Origin: Halorubrum californiense DSM 19288 | Lineage (GTDB): Archaea; Halobacteriota; Halobacteria; Halobacteriales; Haloferacaceae | Assembly (NCBI RefSeq): GCF_000336875.1 | Contig: NZ_AOJK01000025.1 | Coordinates: 136,850 to 200,849 of the forward strand | Reading direction: 5' to 3' | DNA: 64,000 nucleotides | Shown here: positions 1 to 9,300 of the stretch, in pieces | How positions within the stretch are numbered: the first letter of the stretch is position 1 | Layout of the letters: the number at the start of each line of letters is the position of its first letter | Position numbers and translations under genes: made by a program | Notes under the pieces: model-generated | Seen by the model: the letters and a program-made list of their open reading frames with translations, nothing else | Told to the model about the DNA's origin: nothing | Databases searched by the model: none

Positions 1-726
1 ACGCTCGTTGGCGATACGGGTAACCGTCGCCTCGGAGGCAGGCGGCTCGCTCGATTTCTTCAGGCGTTCGACGTGCTCCTCGACTTCCTCGTCGGACTCG
101 GGCTGCCAGTCGAGAATGTCTCGCTCGATGGCATCGTCAATATTCGTGACCTCGACATCGTCGTGCTCCTCGTTCCAGAGACGCTCGAAAGTCTTCACGT
201 CCTCCTCGACGTACTCGTTCTCGACCTCGTCCCACGAGCGGTGGACTTTGAATCGCTCGTAGTTGCGATACCACGCGTTGTAGGTCTCATTGATGCTTCC
301 CTCGAACGTGATTCGATTCCCGTCGGCGTCGGTCGCGATGCCGAGCTTGGGATGGAAGATTCCCGAATCGGAGTTATTCCGCGGTTCCCCGATTTTTAGC
401 TGAAGCCGTCCCTCGTCCAGCATTTGGGCGATGAGGGCGAGCCGTGACTCGCCTTCCTCGGAGAGGGGAGCGTCGTCGGTGAGAACCGGTTTGTTCTCTT
501 GACTTAGGCGCTTTGAGGCGATGATGCGGATTTCACCATCAGATTCGAATGCGGATTCGACTCCCTGTAGCGCGTCGGCGAGGTTCTGGAGGCTCAGGTA
601 GCCGGCGAGACGGTCGTACTGGACAGAATGTGCGAGAAGTGGGCGATAGAAGTCGCCTACAAGGGTCTGATTACCCCGAAAGTTGCTCTCATAGATTCGG
701 TTCCAGTTCAAATTCTGAAAAGGCAT
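1..726 (-). CDS. PLD-domain helicase, N-terminal part (runs off left edge)
   Basis: Open reading frame from an ATG at 726 to the window edge, about 242 residues visible. It starts MPFQNLNWNRIYESNF and contains a phospholipase-D-like signature: FHPKLG followed about 20 residues later by FEGSINETYNAW (HxK then GSxN). Proteins of this kind usually continue into a DEAD/DEAH (SF2) helicase with a PLD-like N-terminal module, found beside DUF1156 methyltransferases. The helicase part lies outside the window, so it is inferred. The gene follows the DUF1156 gene on the same strand with only 6 nt between stop and start, so it is probably the last gene of the four-gene operon that starts at 7527. Confidence 0.75.
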   Translation of the reverse strand, partial: MPFQNLNWNRIYESNFRGNQTLVGDFYRPLLAHSVQYDRLAGYLSLQNLADALQGVESAFESDGEIRIIASKRLSQENKPVLTDDAPLSEEGESRLALIAQMLDEGRLQLKIGEPRNNSDSGIFHPKLGIATDADGNRITFEGSINETYNAWYRNYERFKVHRSWDEVENEYVEEDVKTFERLWNEEHDDVEVTNIDDAIERDILDWQPESDEEVEEHVERLKKSSEPPASEATVTRIANER

Positions 727-732
727 GCGTGC

Positions 733-3582
733 TCAGAACTCGTCTAGAGTGGTCCGAGAGCTTTCCACATCGTCCGGACTCTGAAGGACAGCAATGTTTA
801 TTTCCAGCAACTCGCCGGTTTCTCCCGAAACTAAATTCTTCAAGAGGTCGTAATCATCGTGTTGCTCCGGCAGCACTTGTAGTAACCCTTCTATGGTACT
901 CTTGAAAGCAGAGTCATTCTGCAAGTCACGTTCCTTCAACCAGTTCCATGCAAAGTCGCTTCCTTTGGTGCTCAATACATCTAATGCCGCATGGACTGCG
1001 TCGATTCTATTCTCGAATGACTGCTCTCTCGGGTCAACAGGATACTTTCTGGCTCGTCTTTTGACCCCGCTTTCCAATTCAGAGTAGCTCTGTACACGGC
1101 CCTGATGTCCAGATAAGACCACGTCATCCCTACTTTTGCTCCAGATTTTGGTATCGCTCTTTACCTCATCAATCTGGACTCCAACACCGAGGCCAAGTTG
1201 TCGTGCCTCATCGTATGGGATTGACTGCTGCTCATAGACCAACCATGAAAGAATGTACCACGTTGATAGGGAATCTACATCGTCGAGGGACCCAGCCAGC
1301 TCCCGTTGTATCAGGACCTCGGTGACTGCTGTCCTTGCCTCACGGAGCGCTTCTCGCGGTCGAACCAGCTCGTCCTTATCATCGACCACGGGATAGTTCT
1401 CCGTGAACACTCGTAACGTGGGGCCGAATGCGCTGATTATTGTATCCGTCTTAGTCAAGTTGTGTTCAGATTCGAGCAAGGAACTTGCCTTCTCGCGGGC
1501 TACCTGTCTGGTTTCATCCTTTATGTCCCGCCAAAGGGTTGGCATTCGGTCGTCGGGCTGAGTAGTAGGCTTCCTACAAGTTAGAAGAAGGGTACTATCT
1601 GCGGAAGCGTCTTGTTGTACACCAATCCGCTGTGGCATTTCGCTGGTAATGGTGTGGGTTGCCGTTATATTGAACCCGGAATTTATGATAGACATAGTGA
1701 GCGAGTCCCACGCAGCAATTTCCTTGTCTGTAAAGTAAATTGTGAGAACACCTCCCTCTTCGAGGACTCGGTACGCCTCGCCGAAGATGTCACTCATTCT
1801 ATTCTCGTATTTATTCCGTGCCACTTCACGCTTAGAGCCAGACTCCGTATCTGATACCAAAGAGGGGTTCTCAACAGCCTCGTCTTCTTTGTTAGTTTCT
1901 GGTGTGCTGAACTCTTCAGGATAGATGTCCCCCAGATACTCGCGGAACCAGACATAGAACGCATCGGCGACCTCGGAGTAGATGATATTGTCTCCATACG
2001 GGGGGTCAACGACAATTGCCTCAATCGATTCGGCATCTATTGGTAGATTTGAGGCATCTCCACACCGCACCGTTGTATCCGGGTCCTCAAGGTGTGAGAC
2101 ATACTCCGAGATATGCTCATAGTTCGACAATACGTTATCTGATTCAGACTGGTAACTGTAAGTCCCACTCATCAGGTTGCTCTCAGAGAAATGCCACTGG
2201 AATGAGAAGTTATTATTACCTAGCATACTACTGGGAGACCCTCGACGAATGTCAATAGGTTGTAATCTGGAATTGCGTTCTATCAGTTTTATAGATATAA
2301 ACGAGAGAAGCGTGAGGATAGCCTCTGCTCGGTTCTGAGAATATTCGTCCAAGATATCCTTCTTTATTTCATCAAATGCGTCAAGATATGTAGCGTGAGA
2401 AAGGAGTTGACGGGGGCTGTATAGGTCCCTCCATTGGGTAATTCCATAAGGGGCAGAACGGTCATAGAATCCAACGTAGCGGTCTGTGGTGAGAAGGGTC
2501 GCGAGGTCAATCTCGGATTCTATCTTATCTGCCGCCCGCGCAAGCGCATCGCGGTCTTCCTGTGACGGCGAGTGATACTGTGAACCCTGTACAGATTCAG
2601 AGTATCTCACACCACAGACTTCATAAGAGAATTCTCCATTCGAGAATATCGATACAACATCCTCTCGCTCAGTCACCACGTCGCAATGGGGACACTCAAT
2701 ATCTCCACCGCTTACCGTCCCCTCACTTGGGTCAAATTCGTCCTTTGAGACATCTTCTGGTATGTGTACAATCTCAAATTGGAGACCTTCGTCCTCATAC
2801 TGTGGCCTGCTGGCAATCCCCTTCTTTTGATTGAACCACCAGCGATTGGATACAGGAATCTGTTTCCCACACGAAGGGCAGTCAATACTGTAGGCCCGGA
2901 AGTATTGGTTCGGCTCAACCCCGTTCTTTTCCGGGAAGAATGGTTCCAGACGCTCCTGAACGATGCTCTCAATCTCGTTCATCCACGTCCGCACATCTGA
3001 CTCAATGGACCCCTCTTTTGGAGCATGTTCGAGAATTACCTTGTTTAGCAACCACGCTACCGGATTTAGCTCGTTAGATATAGTGGGAAGACCGTATCGA
3101 GTAGCTTCCAGCGGAATCGTTCCGCCGCCCGCGGTCGGGTCGAGTACAGTTGGGAGCTGTCCGTCCCAGTGCTCCCGAAGCGTTGAGTGTAGTTCCTCAA
3201 ACTCAGATTTTGAGGGGACGTTTTTGTGCGGATACTCGTAGCCGAAGTGGTCCTCGACTGACCCCGTTCTATCGTCTTTCGTAGCATATTTTTTGACGAC
3301 ATAATCGTCGATATCCGATACACCACTTGTCCGTGGGCCGATACACATCCAACGGAGCAACTTGTCGTTAGAAACGTCCGGTGGAAGCACAGACGCGAGA
3401 ATCGCAAGCCGAGTCGTCGCAGTAGGCCGGCGTGCGAACCATTTGAATATCCGCCGGTGGGGAGACATCGATTCTGGATTGCCTTCCTTCACGCTTTCTA
3501 TCCCCACCGTTTTGGTCGGTAGTGGCCCTTCGATTTTCAAATTCTTCAACTCGTCACTCTCGTCATTGGTATTTTCGGACAT
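733..3582 (-). CDS. DUF1156 / COG1743-type adenine-specific DNA methyltransferase
   Basis: About 949 residues from the ATG at 3582. An in-frame TTG at 3606 is possible but would overlap the upstream gene; the ATG sits 4 nt after that gene's stop. N-terminal DUF1156 signature: GNPESMSPHRRIFKWFARRP. SAM-binding motif I is LDPTAGGGTIP (about residue 148), two zinc-ribbon knuckles CPSCG and CPHC follow (about 235 and 297), and catalytic motif DPPYGDN lies near 526. This order matches COG1743 adenine-N6 methylases with a zinc ribbon. It probably marks host DNA or is part of a methylation-linked anti-phage complex with the DUF499 ATPase and PLD-helicase encoded alongside. GC is lower than in the core genes. 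Confidence 0.88.
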   Translation of the reverse strand: MSENTNDESDELKNLKIEGPLPTKTVGIESVKEGNPESMSPHRRIFKWFARRPTATTRLAILASVLPPDVSNDKLLRWMCIGPRTSGVSDIDDYVVKKYATKDDRTGSVEDHFGYEYPHKNVPSKSEFEELHSTLREHWDGQLPTVLDPTAGGGTIPLEATRYGLPTISNELNPVAWLLNKVILEHAPKEGSIESDVRTWMNEIESIVQERLEPFFPEKNGVEPNQYFRAYSIDCPSCGKQIPVSNRWWFNQKKGIASRPQYEDEGLQFEIVHIPEDVSKDEFDPSEGTVSGGDIECPHCDVVTEREDVVSIFSNGEFSYEVCGVRYSESVQGSQYHSPSQEDRDALARAADKIESEIDLATLLTTDRYVGFYDRSAPYGITQWRDLYSPRQLLSHATYLDAFDEIKKDILDEYSQNRAEAILTLLSFISIKLIERNSRLQPIDIRRGSPSSMLGNNNFSFQWHFSESNLMSGTYSYQSESDNVLSNYEHISEYVSHLEDPDTTVRCGDASNLPIDAESIEAIVVDPPYGDNIIYSEVADAFYVWFREYLGDIYPEEFSTPETNKEDEAVENPSLVSDTESGSKREVARNKYENRMSDIFGEAYRVLEEGGVLTIYFTDKEIAAWDSLTMSIINSGFNITATHTITSEMPQRIGVQQDASADSTLLLTCRKPTTQPDDRMPTLWRDIKDETRQVAREKASSLLESEHNLTKTDTIISAFGPTLRVFTENYPVVDDKDELVRPREALREARTAVTEVLIQRELAGSLDDVDSLSTWYILSWLVYEQQSIPYDEARQLGLGVGVQIDEVKSDTKIWSKSRDDVVLSGHQGRVQSYSELESGVKRRARKYPVDPREQSFENRIDAVHAALDVLSTKGSDFAWNWLKERDLQNDSAFKSTIEGLLQVLPEQHDDYDLLKNLVSGETGELLEINIAVLQSPDDVESSRTTLDEF

Positions 3583-3586
3583 TGGA

Positions 3587-4222
3587 TTATTCGAGATGGT
3601 CGGCAAGCAGCACTCGTAGCGCCTTCACACCGTTCGGACTGGATGGAGACCGACACTTCGCGTGCCAGTAGTAGCACTCTTCCAGACTCATCCGGGCAAT
3701 GCTGTCGGCGACGGTAGTCAGCTTCTCGTACTTCTGAAGCCGCTTCATCGCGAGAAACGCGATTGTCAGCCGAATTCCACTACTTTCCGAGAGCACGGCC
3801 GAGCCCTCCCCGCGCATTACGAAGTCAGGGTCAACTCCACTGTCGTTCAGTACGTCGCGAACCAGTCGGTGAACGGCCTGTTGTCGGCTGTCGGATAGAG
3901 TCGTGATTTTCAGGGCACACCAATCGTTCCACTGCCAGTCGTTAGGTGCGCGGGCTGAGGGGGCCCCAACGCTGGAGAAGTCAAGGACGCCAGTTGAGTC
4001 TTCCTGTGCGTCCGGAATCGCGTCCGTGATACCGGCCCTCATGAGCTTCCGGTTACTGTTCGCCTTACTGAATCGCTTCTGGCGACCGTCAGCGAGGTCT
4101 TCGGGAATTAGCTCGTACAGCGTGAGGCCGGCGTCGTCACCCAGCAGACGCGTCAAAGCGAACGTCGGCCGGCCGCCGTACATACTGCTGCCGTAGGCGA
4201 ATGACTCCGCCTCGATGCTCAT
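3587..4222 (-). CDS. Uncharacterised partner gene in DUF499-DUF1156 operon
   Basis: A 211-residue protein whose ATG overlaps the stop of the DUF499 gene by the 4-nt ATGA arrangement and which ends 4 nt before the methyltransferase start, so translation is probably coupled. The C-terminus has a distinctive block (EECYYWHAKC, then KALRVLLADH). I do not recognise a named domain with certainty; small proteins occur at this position in other DUF499/DUF1156 loci. No signal peptide, membrane segment or catalytic motif is apparent. By position it may be a structural or specificity subunit of the same complex; that is inference. Confidence 0.75.
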   Translation of the reverse strand: MSIEAESFAYGSSMYGGRPTFALTRLLGDDAGLTLYELIPEDLADGRQKRFSKANSNRKLMRAGITDAIPDAQEDSTGVLDFSSVGAPSARAPNDWQWNDWCALKITTLSDSRQQAVHRLVRDVLNDSGVDPDFVMRGEGSAVLSESSGIRLTIAFLAMKRLQKYEKLTTVADSIARMSLEECYYWHAKCRSPSSPNGVKALRVLLADHLE

Positions 4223-7200
4223 GCGCTCACCTCTTCACTCTGCTCCGACGCCTCTTTCACAACTCCAGAGACCACCAGCTCGACGTTGTTAATCCCACCG
4301 AGACCTTCGAGTGCCTCCTGTAGCACGTCGAGTGTTGCCTCGCGGGTGTTGTCCTGAATCGACTCCGTATCGATGATGAGGACAGCCTCGCCTTCCGAGT
4401 CCCCACCAGCGCTGATGAAGCTCTCCGGAATATGATTCGTTCCGAAGTGGTCGGCGAACTCCGCTGCGGACCCCTCGAAGCCAGCCTCGAAGACGCTGGA
4501 AGAGGTGTCCGTTCCTTGTGCGACGTACTCGAACACGATGGAGGTTGCTTCCCCTATACTATCTAAATCTTTGAGCTTGTTCGAGATGAACCACGCTCGC
4601 TCCCAGACTTGGTCGCCCTCCAGTTCGATTTCGATGGTGTCGACCTCGACGACGATGTCGCTGCTGGACACATCGTAGTTGTCTCGTAGGCTCATCTTCT
4701 TCTGGTCGATAGCGCTGTTCACGTCCGAGAACGCGCCCGTGATTGCACTCGGGGAGTCCGTGCTGACGTTGAACGACAGCTCGGAACGCTGTGGCGGACT
4801 GACTCCACCACTAGTCCCACCACCGCCCGTTCCTCCGCCCGTGCCACCAGTCCCACCACTGCTGCCGCCTTCCGAGCCGCCTTGGTCTTCGCCTTCTTCC
4901 TCGGTATCCTCGGGGAAGTCGAGGTCGTGTTCGGCGAGCAGCTTCTCCCCGTCGCCGAAGACGTGGTGGTCGTCGCTAATCAGGACACTCGACATTGGAA
5001 GGTCCGTAGACATCTGCTCGGCCTTGGAGAGCGTTTTCTCACCTTCGGCGGTGTTCACGGTCATTCCTTCCGAGCAGGACCCCTCGTCGACCGTGTCGTC
5101 CCAGAAGACGTACGTCGACATATCGCTGGTCGTCACGGCTCGGATGGTGGCTCGAAGCGGTCTCGGGTCAAGCAGAATGCGGATGTCCGTCCGCTTCGCG
5201 ACGAGCTTGCGAATGTCCAGCGTCGTCATCGAGTCCGGCTCCGACTGCCAGATACGGTTGCGGAACCACGTCGTCCCGAGTGCCCCCTCGTCCTGCGTGA
5301 TGAGCTTGTCGAGGCTTTCGAGGTTCTCGAAGACGATGTCGTGGAGGTCTGAGCTGTCGTTGACGGAGTCGATGGTCTCGTTCGACAGCCCACTAGAGTC
5401 CGGGTAGTAGAGGTGCCGGTAGGACTGCCGGACCGATTCACCGAGAAGAGCAGATTCCTTCTGGAGACGCTCGTCGAGGTCATCACGCTGAGCGCTGTTG
5501 AGCTCGGCTTCCCATGCTTCGCCGTTGAGAACCCGTTCCATCGCTTTGACACGGCGAGCATGGTCAAGCGCCCCGTCTGTTTCCTGCTCGCCAGCAGCGA
5601 GGAACACGATGTTGTTCCGGTAGACTCGCTTCTTTTCGGCCCCCGGCGAGTTCCCCGTTTTGTTCGCCAGCGTCTGGAGGAGTTCGGGAGGCTCGTCGAG
5701 GTCGCTCGTGACGGTCACCGCGTCGAAGCCCATCACACACAGACGGACTGTTTCGTAGTCGTCTGGGACCTCGTAGGGTGCTTGTGGGTCGTAGATAGTC
5801 TCGAAGACACCACCGCCAAGCGCACCTCGAATCGTCTGTTCGAGACGGTTGCGAGCGACACCCGGCTCGATTTGCTGCGCCTCGTTGGTGATGAGCTTCG
5901 AAATCTTCGGCTCTCCCTTGAACCGGAGGAGACCGTTCTCCGTTTCGTAGAGGAAGAATGCCTCTGTATCCGGGTTCGAGCCCGTCTCGTTCAGGTTTTT
6001 CAGAGCGTCACGGTAGTGGTCAAGTTCGACGCCCGGCTCCAGAATCATCTCCCAAAGCTTCCGACGAGTTACACCACGACCGCGGTTCCCCCCGGAGACA
6101 ATACTCTTCCAGAGGATGGTCGTCCCGAGGTGAGTCGCAATCGGCGGGTGGCCCATCGGCGTCCAGTTGTCGTCTTCGTACTGGCACGCTGCCTTGCCGT
6201 CGTTCGTGTAGATGTCCGACTTCGAGGCAGTCCGAAGGTCCTGCTCGATATGTTCGAAGAGGTCGAGAAGCGTCGACCAGACGTGGTCGTCCGAGGGATG
6301 CATATCGAACGTCCGGACGTAGTGACGGTCCGCGTTCGACTCCTCGTTGCTCCAGATGTGATGGACCGCTCGCGAGACTAGTTTGAGTGCACCCCGGGTC
6401 CGCTGGAAGTTGGGTAGCGTGTCTATCTCTTTCCCCAGAAGGTCGATGAGCGTCGGGTGGAACGGGTACGTTTGTTCCAGTTGCTCTTTGAATTCTGCCT
6501 TGGTGACCCTGTCAGGGAGTTCGTCTTCGAAGTCACGGTAGTAGCTTTGGTACGATTCAGCCACGCGAGATGCAACATCGTCGTCGACCGACTCGAACAA
6601 TCGATGCCGGAGGACTGCCGCGACCTCGTCGTCATCGGTAGGTGTAACTGCGTGTTCGGTGCGTTCGGAGATGCCATCGAGGTCGGTGATGAGGTCTTGG
6701 ACTACCTGTGCGCGGTCCTCGAACGCAGTAGCAGAGACTGAAAGGATTACTGTGACTGCGTCGGTGTTCTGCGTAGCGCGCATGAGCGACCAGAGGAAGG
6801 AGTTCGTCTGGTCAGCTAGCGTGGACCCCTCGACACCGACGGCTGCGGCCTGCTCGAAGTATTGTGCCACCTCGTCGATGAGTACCAGTCCCGGGTCGTC
6901 CATCATCTCGAAGAGTTCGACTACGTCCGACTCTCCGGGGGCAACGCGGTCGTTGTCGTACTCGCTAAACATCGCGTATCCTTCCGCACCGGCTAGCTGA
7001 TACGCGAGTTCGCCCCACATCGTCTGCGTGTTCGGAGCACTGGGGTCGTCCTTGTTGCATTTCGCCTTGCTCGCGCTGACGTACCCGCCTTCGAAAACGG
7101 CTGTCCGAACAGACAGTTCGTCTTTAACCTCTTCAAACTGCGAACGTGCTTCGTCGTCGACGATGTACTGTGATAGGTCGTCGATTACGTCCGGGTTCTG

Positions 7201-7527
7201 CGAGAAGTGATACGCGGCGATTTGTGAGTGGGTTTTTCCACCACCGAATACCGTATCAAGTGAGAGAAGCCCATCTTCTCCGCTGAACTCGTCTCGCTCT
7301 TTGCCGACATATCGTTTCGCAAGCAGAGTGAGGAGGTCCTGTAGTCCATCTGTTGGATACGTCTTCTCGAAGAAGGTATCCGGGTTTCCATAGATTTCAG
7401 GGGCCTCATCCTGTCGAAACACTACGTCGGAGAGTTTCGCAGCGAACTCATTTTCCGACAGTGTTCCCGATAGCACATCGTCGTGGGGAGTACACGACTC
7501 AAAGAGTGTGGGAATCTGTGGAGCCAT
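4219..7527 (-). CDS. DUF499 (COG1483) AAA+-like ATPase of the methylase operon
   Basis: About 1102 residues from the ATG at 7527. An in-frame GTG at 7584 is upstream, but the ATG product MAPQIPTLFESC looks like a natural start. Walker A is VFGGGKTHS (about residue 94-100) and Walker B is LVLIDEVAQYF (about 214-222), both typical of COG1483 ATPases. A long glycine/serine-rich linker near residues 875-905 separates the ATPase body from a C-terminal domain. DUF499 proteins are related to the large ATPases of phage-growth-limitation/BREX-type systems. It is the first gene of the operon and probably the energy-using core of the system. A TATA-like TTTTATC (minus strand) lies near 7606-7612. Confidence 0.87.
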   Translation of the reverse strand: MAPQIPTLFESCTPHDDVLSGTLSENEFAAKLSDVVFRQDEAPEIYGNPDTFFEKTYPTDGLQDLLTLLAKRYVGKERDEFSGEDGLLSLDTVFGGGKTHSQIAAYHFSQNPDVIDDLSQYIVDDEARSQFEEVKDELSVRTAVFEGGYVSASKAKCNKDDPSAPNTQTMWGELAYQLAGAEGYAMFSEYDNDRVAPGESDVVELFEMMDDPGLVLIDEVAQYFEQAAAVGVEGSTLADQTNSFLWSLMRATQNTDAVTVILSVSATAFEDRAQVVQDLITDLDGISERTEHAVTPTDDDEVAAVLRHRLFESVDDDVASRVAESYQSYYRDFEDELPDRVTKAEFKEQLEQTYPFHPTLIDLLGKEIDTLPNFQRTRGALKLVSRAVHHIWSNEESNADRHYVRTFDMHPSDDHVWSTLLDLFEHIEQDLRTASKSDIYTNDGKAACQYEDDNWTPMGHPPIATHLGTTILWKSIVSGGNRGRGVTRRKLWEMILEPGVELDHYRDALKNLNETGSNPDTEAFFLYETENGLLRFKGEPKISKLITNEAQQIEPGVARNRLEQTIRGALGGGVFETIYDPQAPYEVPDDYETVRLCVMGFDAVTVTSDLDEPPELLQTLANKTGNSPGAEKKRVYRNNIVFLAAGEQETDGALDHARRVKAMERVLNGEAWEAELNSAQRDDLDERLQKESALLGESVRQSYRHLYYPDSSGLSNETIDSVNDSSDLHDIVFENLESLDKLITQDEGALGTTWFRNRIWQSEPDSMTTLDIRKLVAKRTDIRILLDPRPLRATIRAVTTSDMSTYVFWDDTVDEGSCSEGMTVNTAEGEKTLSKAEQMSTDLPMSSVLISDDHHVFGDGEKLLAEHDLDFPEDTEEEGEDQGGSEGGSSGGTGGTGGGTGGGGTSGGVSPPQRSELSFNVSTDSPSAITGAFSDVNSAIDQKKMSLRDNYDVSSSDIVVEVDTIEIELEGDQVWERAWFISNKLKDLDSIGEATSIVFEYVAQGTDTSSSVFEAGFEGSAAEFADHFGTNHIPESFISAGGDSEGEAVLIIDTESIQDNTREATLDVLQEALEGLGGINNVELVVSGVVKEASEQSEEVSA

Positions 7528-7697
7528 TGATGATACTGTCACAAATGTGGGGGGGTTAGTAAGTAGTTGCGTCTGTATTATCACCTAGTGTAACGGCTGA
7601 ATATCAAGATAAAAGCCGACAAGATGTGGTATTACTAGCTAACAGCCCGTAGTTGTCCTATTCGTGAGTCTTGGTCCGGCTTTGTCAGAGGCCATAT

Positions 7698-8210
7698 CTA
7701 TTCGGTAGGGTTACTGCTGTTTCCCAATTGTGATTCACGTTTATCCAAAATATCTCGAACTCGTTCATTTACGTCTTCTGTCTCGATAGAGGCCGGAATT
7801 AGAACGAGTACACCCAAGTTTGTCCGGCGTCGGATGCTGGTGTCCGACGATAATTGTAGTCGGTTTACCGCGTTAGTGATGAGAACTCGATGGCCTGAGT
7901 CGCTAAGTTGGGACAGCGAAGTCACCGAAGATGGTCGACGGCCATCGGAACCATCAGAGAAGTCTCGCAATTTGATTAGGTCGGCTGGGTCCATCTCATC
8001 GATTGTTTCATTTGTGGTTACAGCGTCGTAGAGCTCAATCCATTGGTCAACCGGCATCTGTTCGTGTGTGACCAGAATTAACTCTCCGTCAACGACAGTG
8101 ATGCGAAGGGAATCACCGTTCTCCCATCCAGTATTGTCAACAAGGGACGAATTTACGTAAACTCCGTACGAAGTTTTTGCATTCCCGCCGACTTTGTGAA
8201 TTTTGACCAT
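7698..8210 (-). CDS. AbrB/SpoVT-type N-terminal domain protein, putative regulator
   Basis: A 170-residue protein. The first 50 residues (MVKIHKVGGNAKTSYGVYVN, then GWENGDSLRITVVDGELIL) have the pattern of a swapped-hairpin AbrB/MazE DNA-binding domain: short strand, S-x-G-V-hydrophobic turn, GWxxGD, then a VxxGxLxL strand. The rest is unrecognised. It lies 170 bp upstream of the DUF499 operon in the same direction and diverges from the unknown gene at 8494, so it could regulate either or itself. A role as an antitoxin-like regulator is possible, but no toxin is recognised next to it. Confidence 0.7.
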   Translation of the reverse strand: MVKIHKVGGNAKTSYGVYVNSSLVDNTGWENGDSLRITVVDGELILVTHEQMPVDQWIELYDAVTTNETIDEMDPADLIKLRDFSDGSDGRRPSSVTSLSQLSDSGHRVLITNAVNRLQLSSDTSIRRRTNLGVLVLIPASIETEDVNERVRDILDKRESQLGNSSNPTE

Positions 8211-8493
8211 CTAAACTCCTCCAAAAATCTCGGAGAATGTGCTCTCAATACTGTACTTAACGAGGGGTCCCTGACTGTTCTGGAGGGATTCCATGTTAGG
8301 AGAATCTGTTATGTCGGCTTTATGCGTGGCCCAAACACGGCTGCTCTATTGAAAGAGCAGTTCTGATGTTTATTTTAAAACCAATATCAGGTACACTACC
8401 TTGCAGAGACGCTATCAAGGAGCCGCTGGATTCCTGTCCTAATCAATATAAAAACTAGGAATGTATATCAACTTGTGAAATGAATATATCGCT
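8211..8493. promoter_or_regulatory. Divergent AT-rich control region with inverted repeat
   Basis: A 283-bp gap between two divergent genes, markedly AT-rich. It contains a perfect 7-bp inverted repeat, CTGCTCT (8341-8347) and AGAGCAG (8354-8360), with a 6-nt spacer. TATA-like stretches are at 8370-8378 (TTTATTTTA) and 8483-8489 (AATATAT) before the plus-strand start at 8494. The repeat could be the operator for the AbrB-like protein encoded at 7698-8210. No small ORF is convincing here. Confidence 0.4.
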
Positions 8494-9300
8494 ATGTCTT
8501 CAGAGACACAAAACGAACACACGCCCTCAGAAGAGGAGAAATCGAAGATTCGGTCCATCGAAATTAATGGTGTGAAGCAAAATGTGCGGCTTTTGAACGA
8601 TGACGAACTACCTGTGGGATTCGAGAAAGAAATGCCCGAGGTACACGCGGAATATCGCTTCTCCAGAGAAATCGGAGATGAAGATGTTGTGTTTGTGTTA
8701 GAACAGGAAGGCCCCTATGCACAACCAATTCTTCGAGTCCCAAAATACAATACTGCAGTTCCGCTTCAATCATACGGAAGCTCTGGCATTCATCTCTCTT
8801 CGCCAGTATCTATTAACGGGCAGACTTTGAATAAAATACAACCAGTTGAAATTGTTTATGACCCTGAGCAGAAATTTGAGGTGGTCGACAATTTTTGGAA
8901 AATTAAAGCACCACAAGAAGAACGATTTGACGAGTGGAATATGGAGAGGAAGGAACATCTGCTTAAACAACCTTCTGTCCTACACGTTGTATGCGAATCT
9001 GTTCGCGTGGGCGAGTCTCCTCAGCCACGACTGGTATTAAAAGTTGATTCGAATACAAATCTATCAGACGCCGAACGTACAGTTTTTGAACTACTCAAGG
9101 CCTCAGGTGACTCAAGATATGCTATGGCTCCTGATGGACTGGAGGAAGGTGATAAAATAAACCTGTCCGAATTCCCGGCAGTGAAAGAACTTCAAGCTAT
9201 TACACCGCAACTTTCTGCTGAAGATTATATTGTGAGAGAGCCTATGAAAAAATACTGGGAGTCTGCCTACATTAAGTCGGGAGTGGTCCGTGTCTCCTAG
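8494..9300 (+). CDS. Hypothetical protein, 268 aa
   Basis: A 268-residue acidic, soluble-looking protein with low GC and mixed codon use unlike the core genome. I do not recognise a domain. It starts with a charged stretch (MSSETQNEHTPSEEEKSK), has a central part rich in beta-type sequence, and ends GVVRVS. No membrane segment, Cys cluster or nucleotide-binding motif is seen. It faces away from the AbrB-like gene across a shared control region. Coding status is supported by length, an ATG with an upstream AT-rich box and an acidic composition. Confidence 0.65.
   Translation: MSSETQNEHTPSEEEKSKIRSIEINGVKQNVRLLNDDELPVGFEKEMPEVHAEYRFSREIGDEDVVFVLEQEGPYAQPILRVPKYNTAVPLQSYGSSGIHLSSPVSINGQTLNKIQPVEIVYDPEQKFEVVDNFWKIKAPQEERFDEWNMERKEHLLKQPSVLHVVCESVRVGESPQPRLVLKVDSNTNLSDAERTVFELLKASGDSRYAMAPDGLEEGDKINLSEFPAVKELQAITPQLSAEDYIVREPMKKYWESAYIKSGVVRVS

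Noticed and set aside
4790..4905. Simple-sequence repeat (Gly/Ser codons) as a possible regulatory repeat
   Set aside because: It is in frame and simply encodes the flexible linker of the DUF499 protein.
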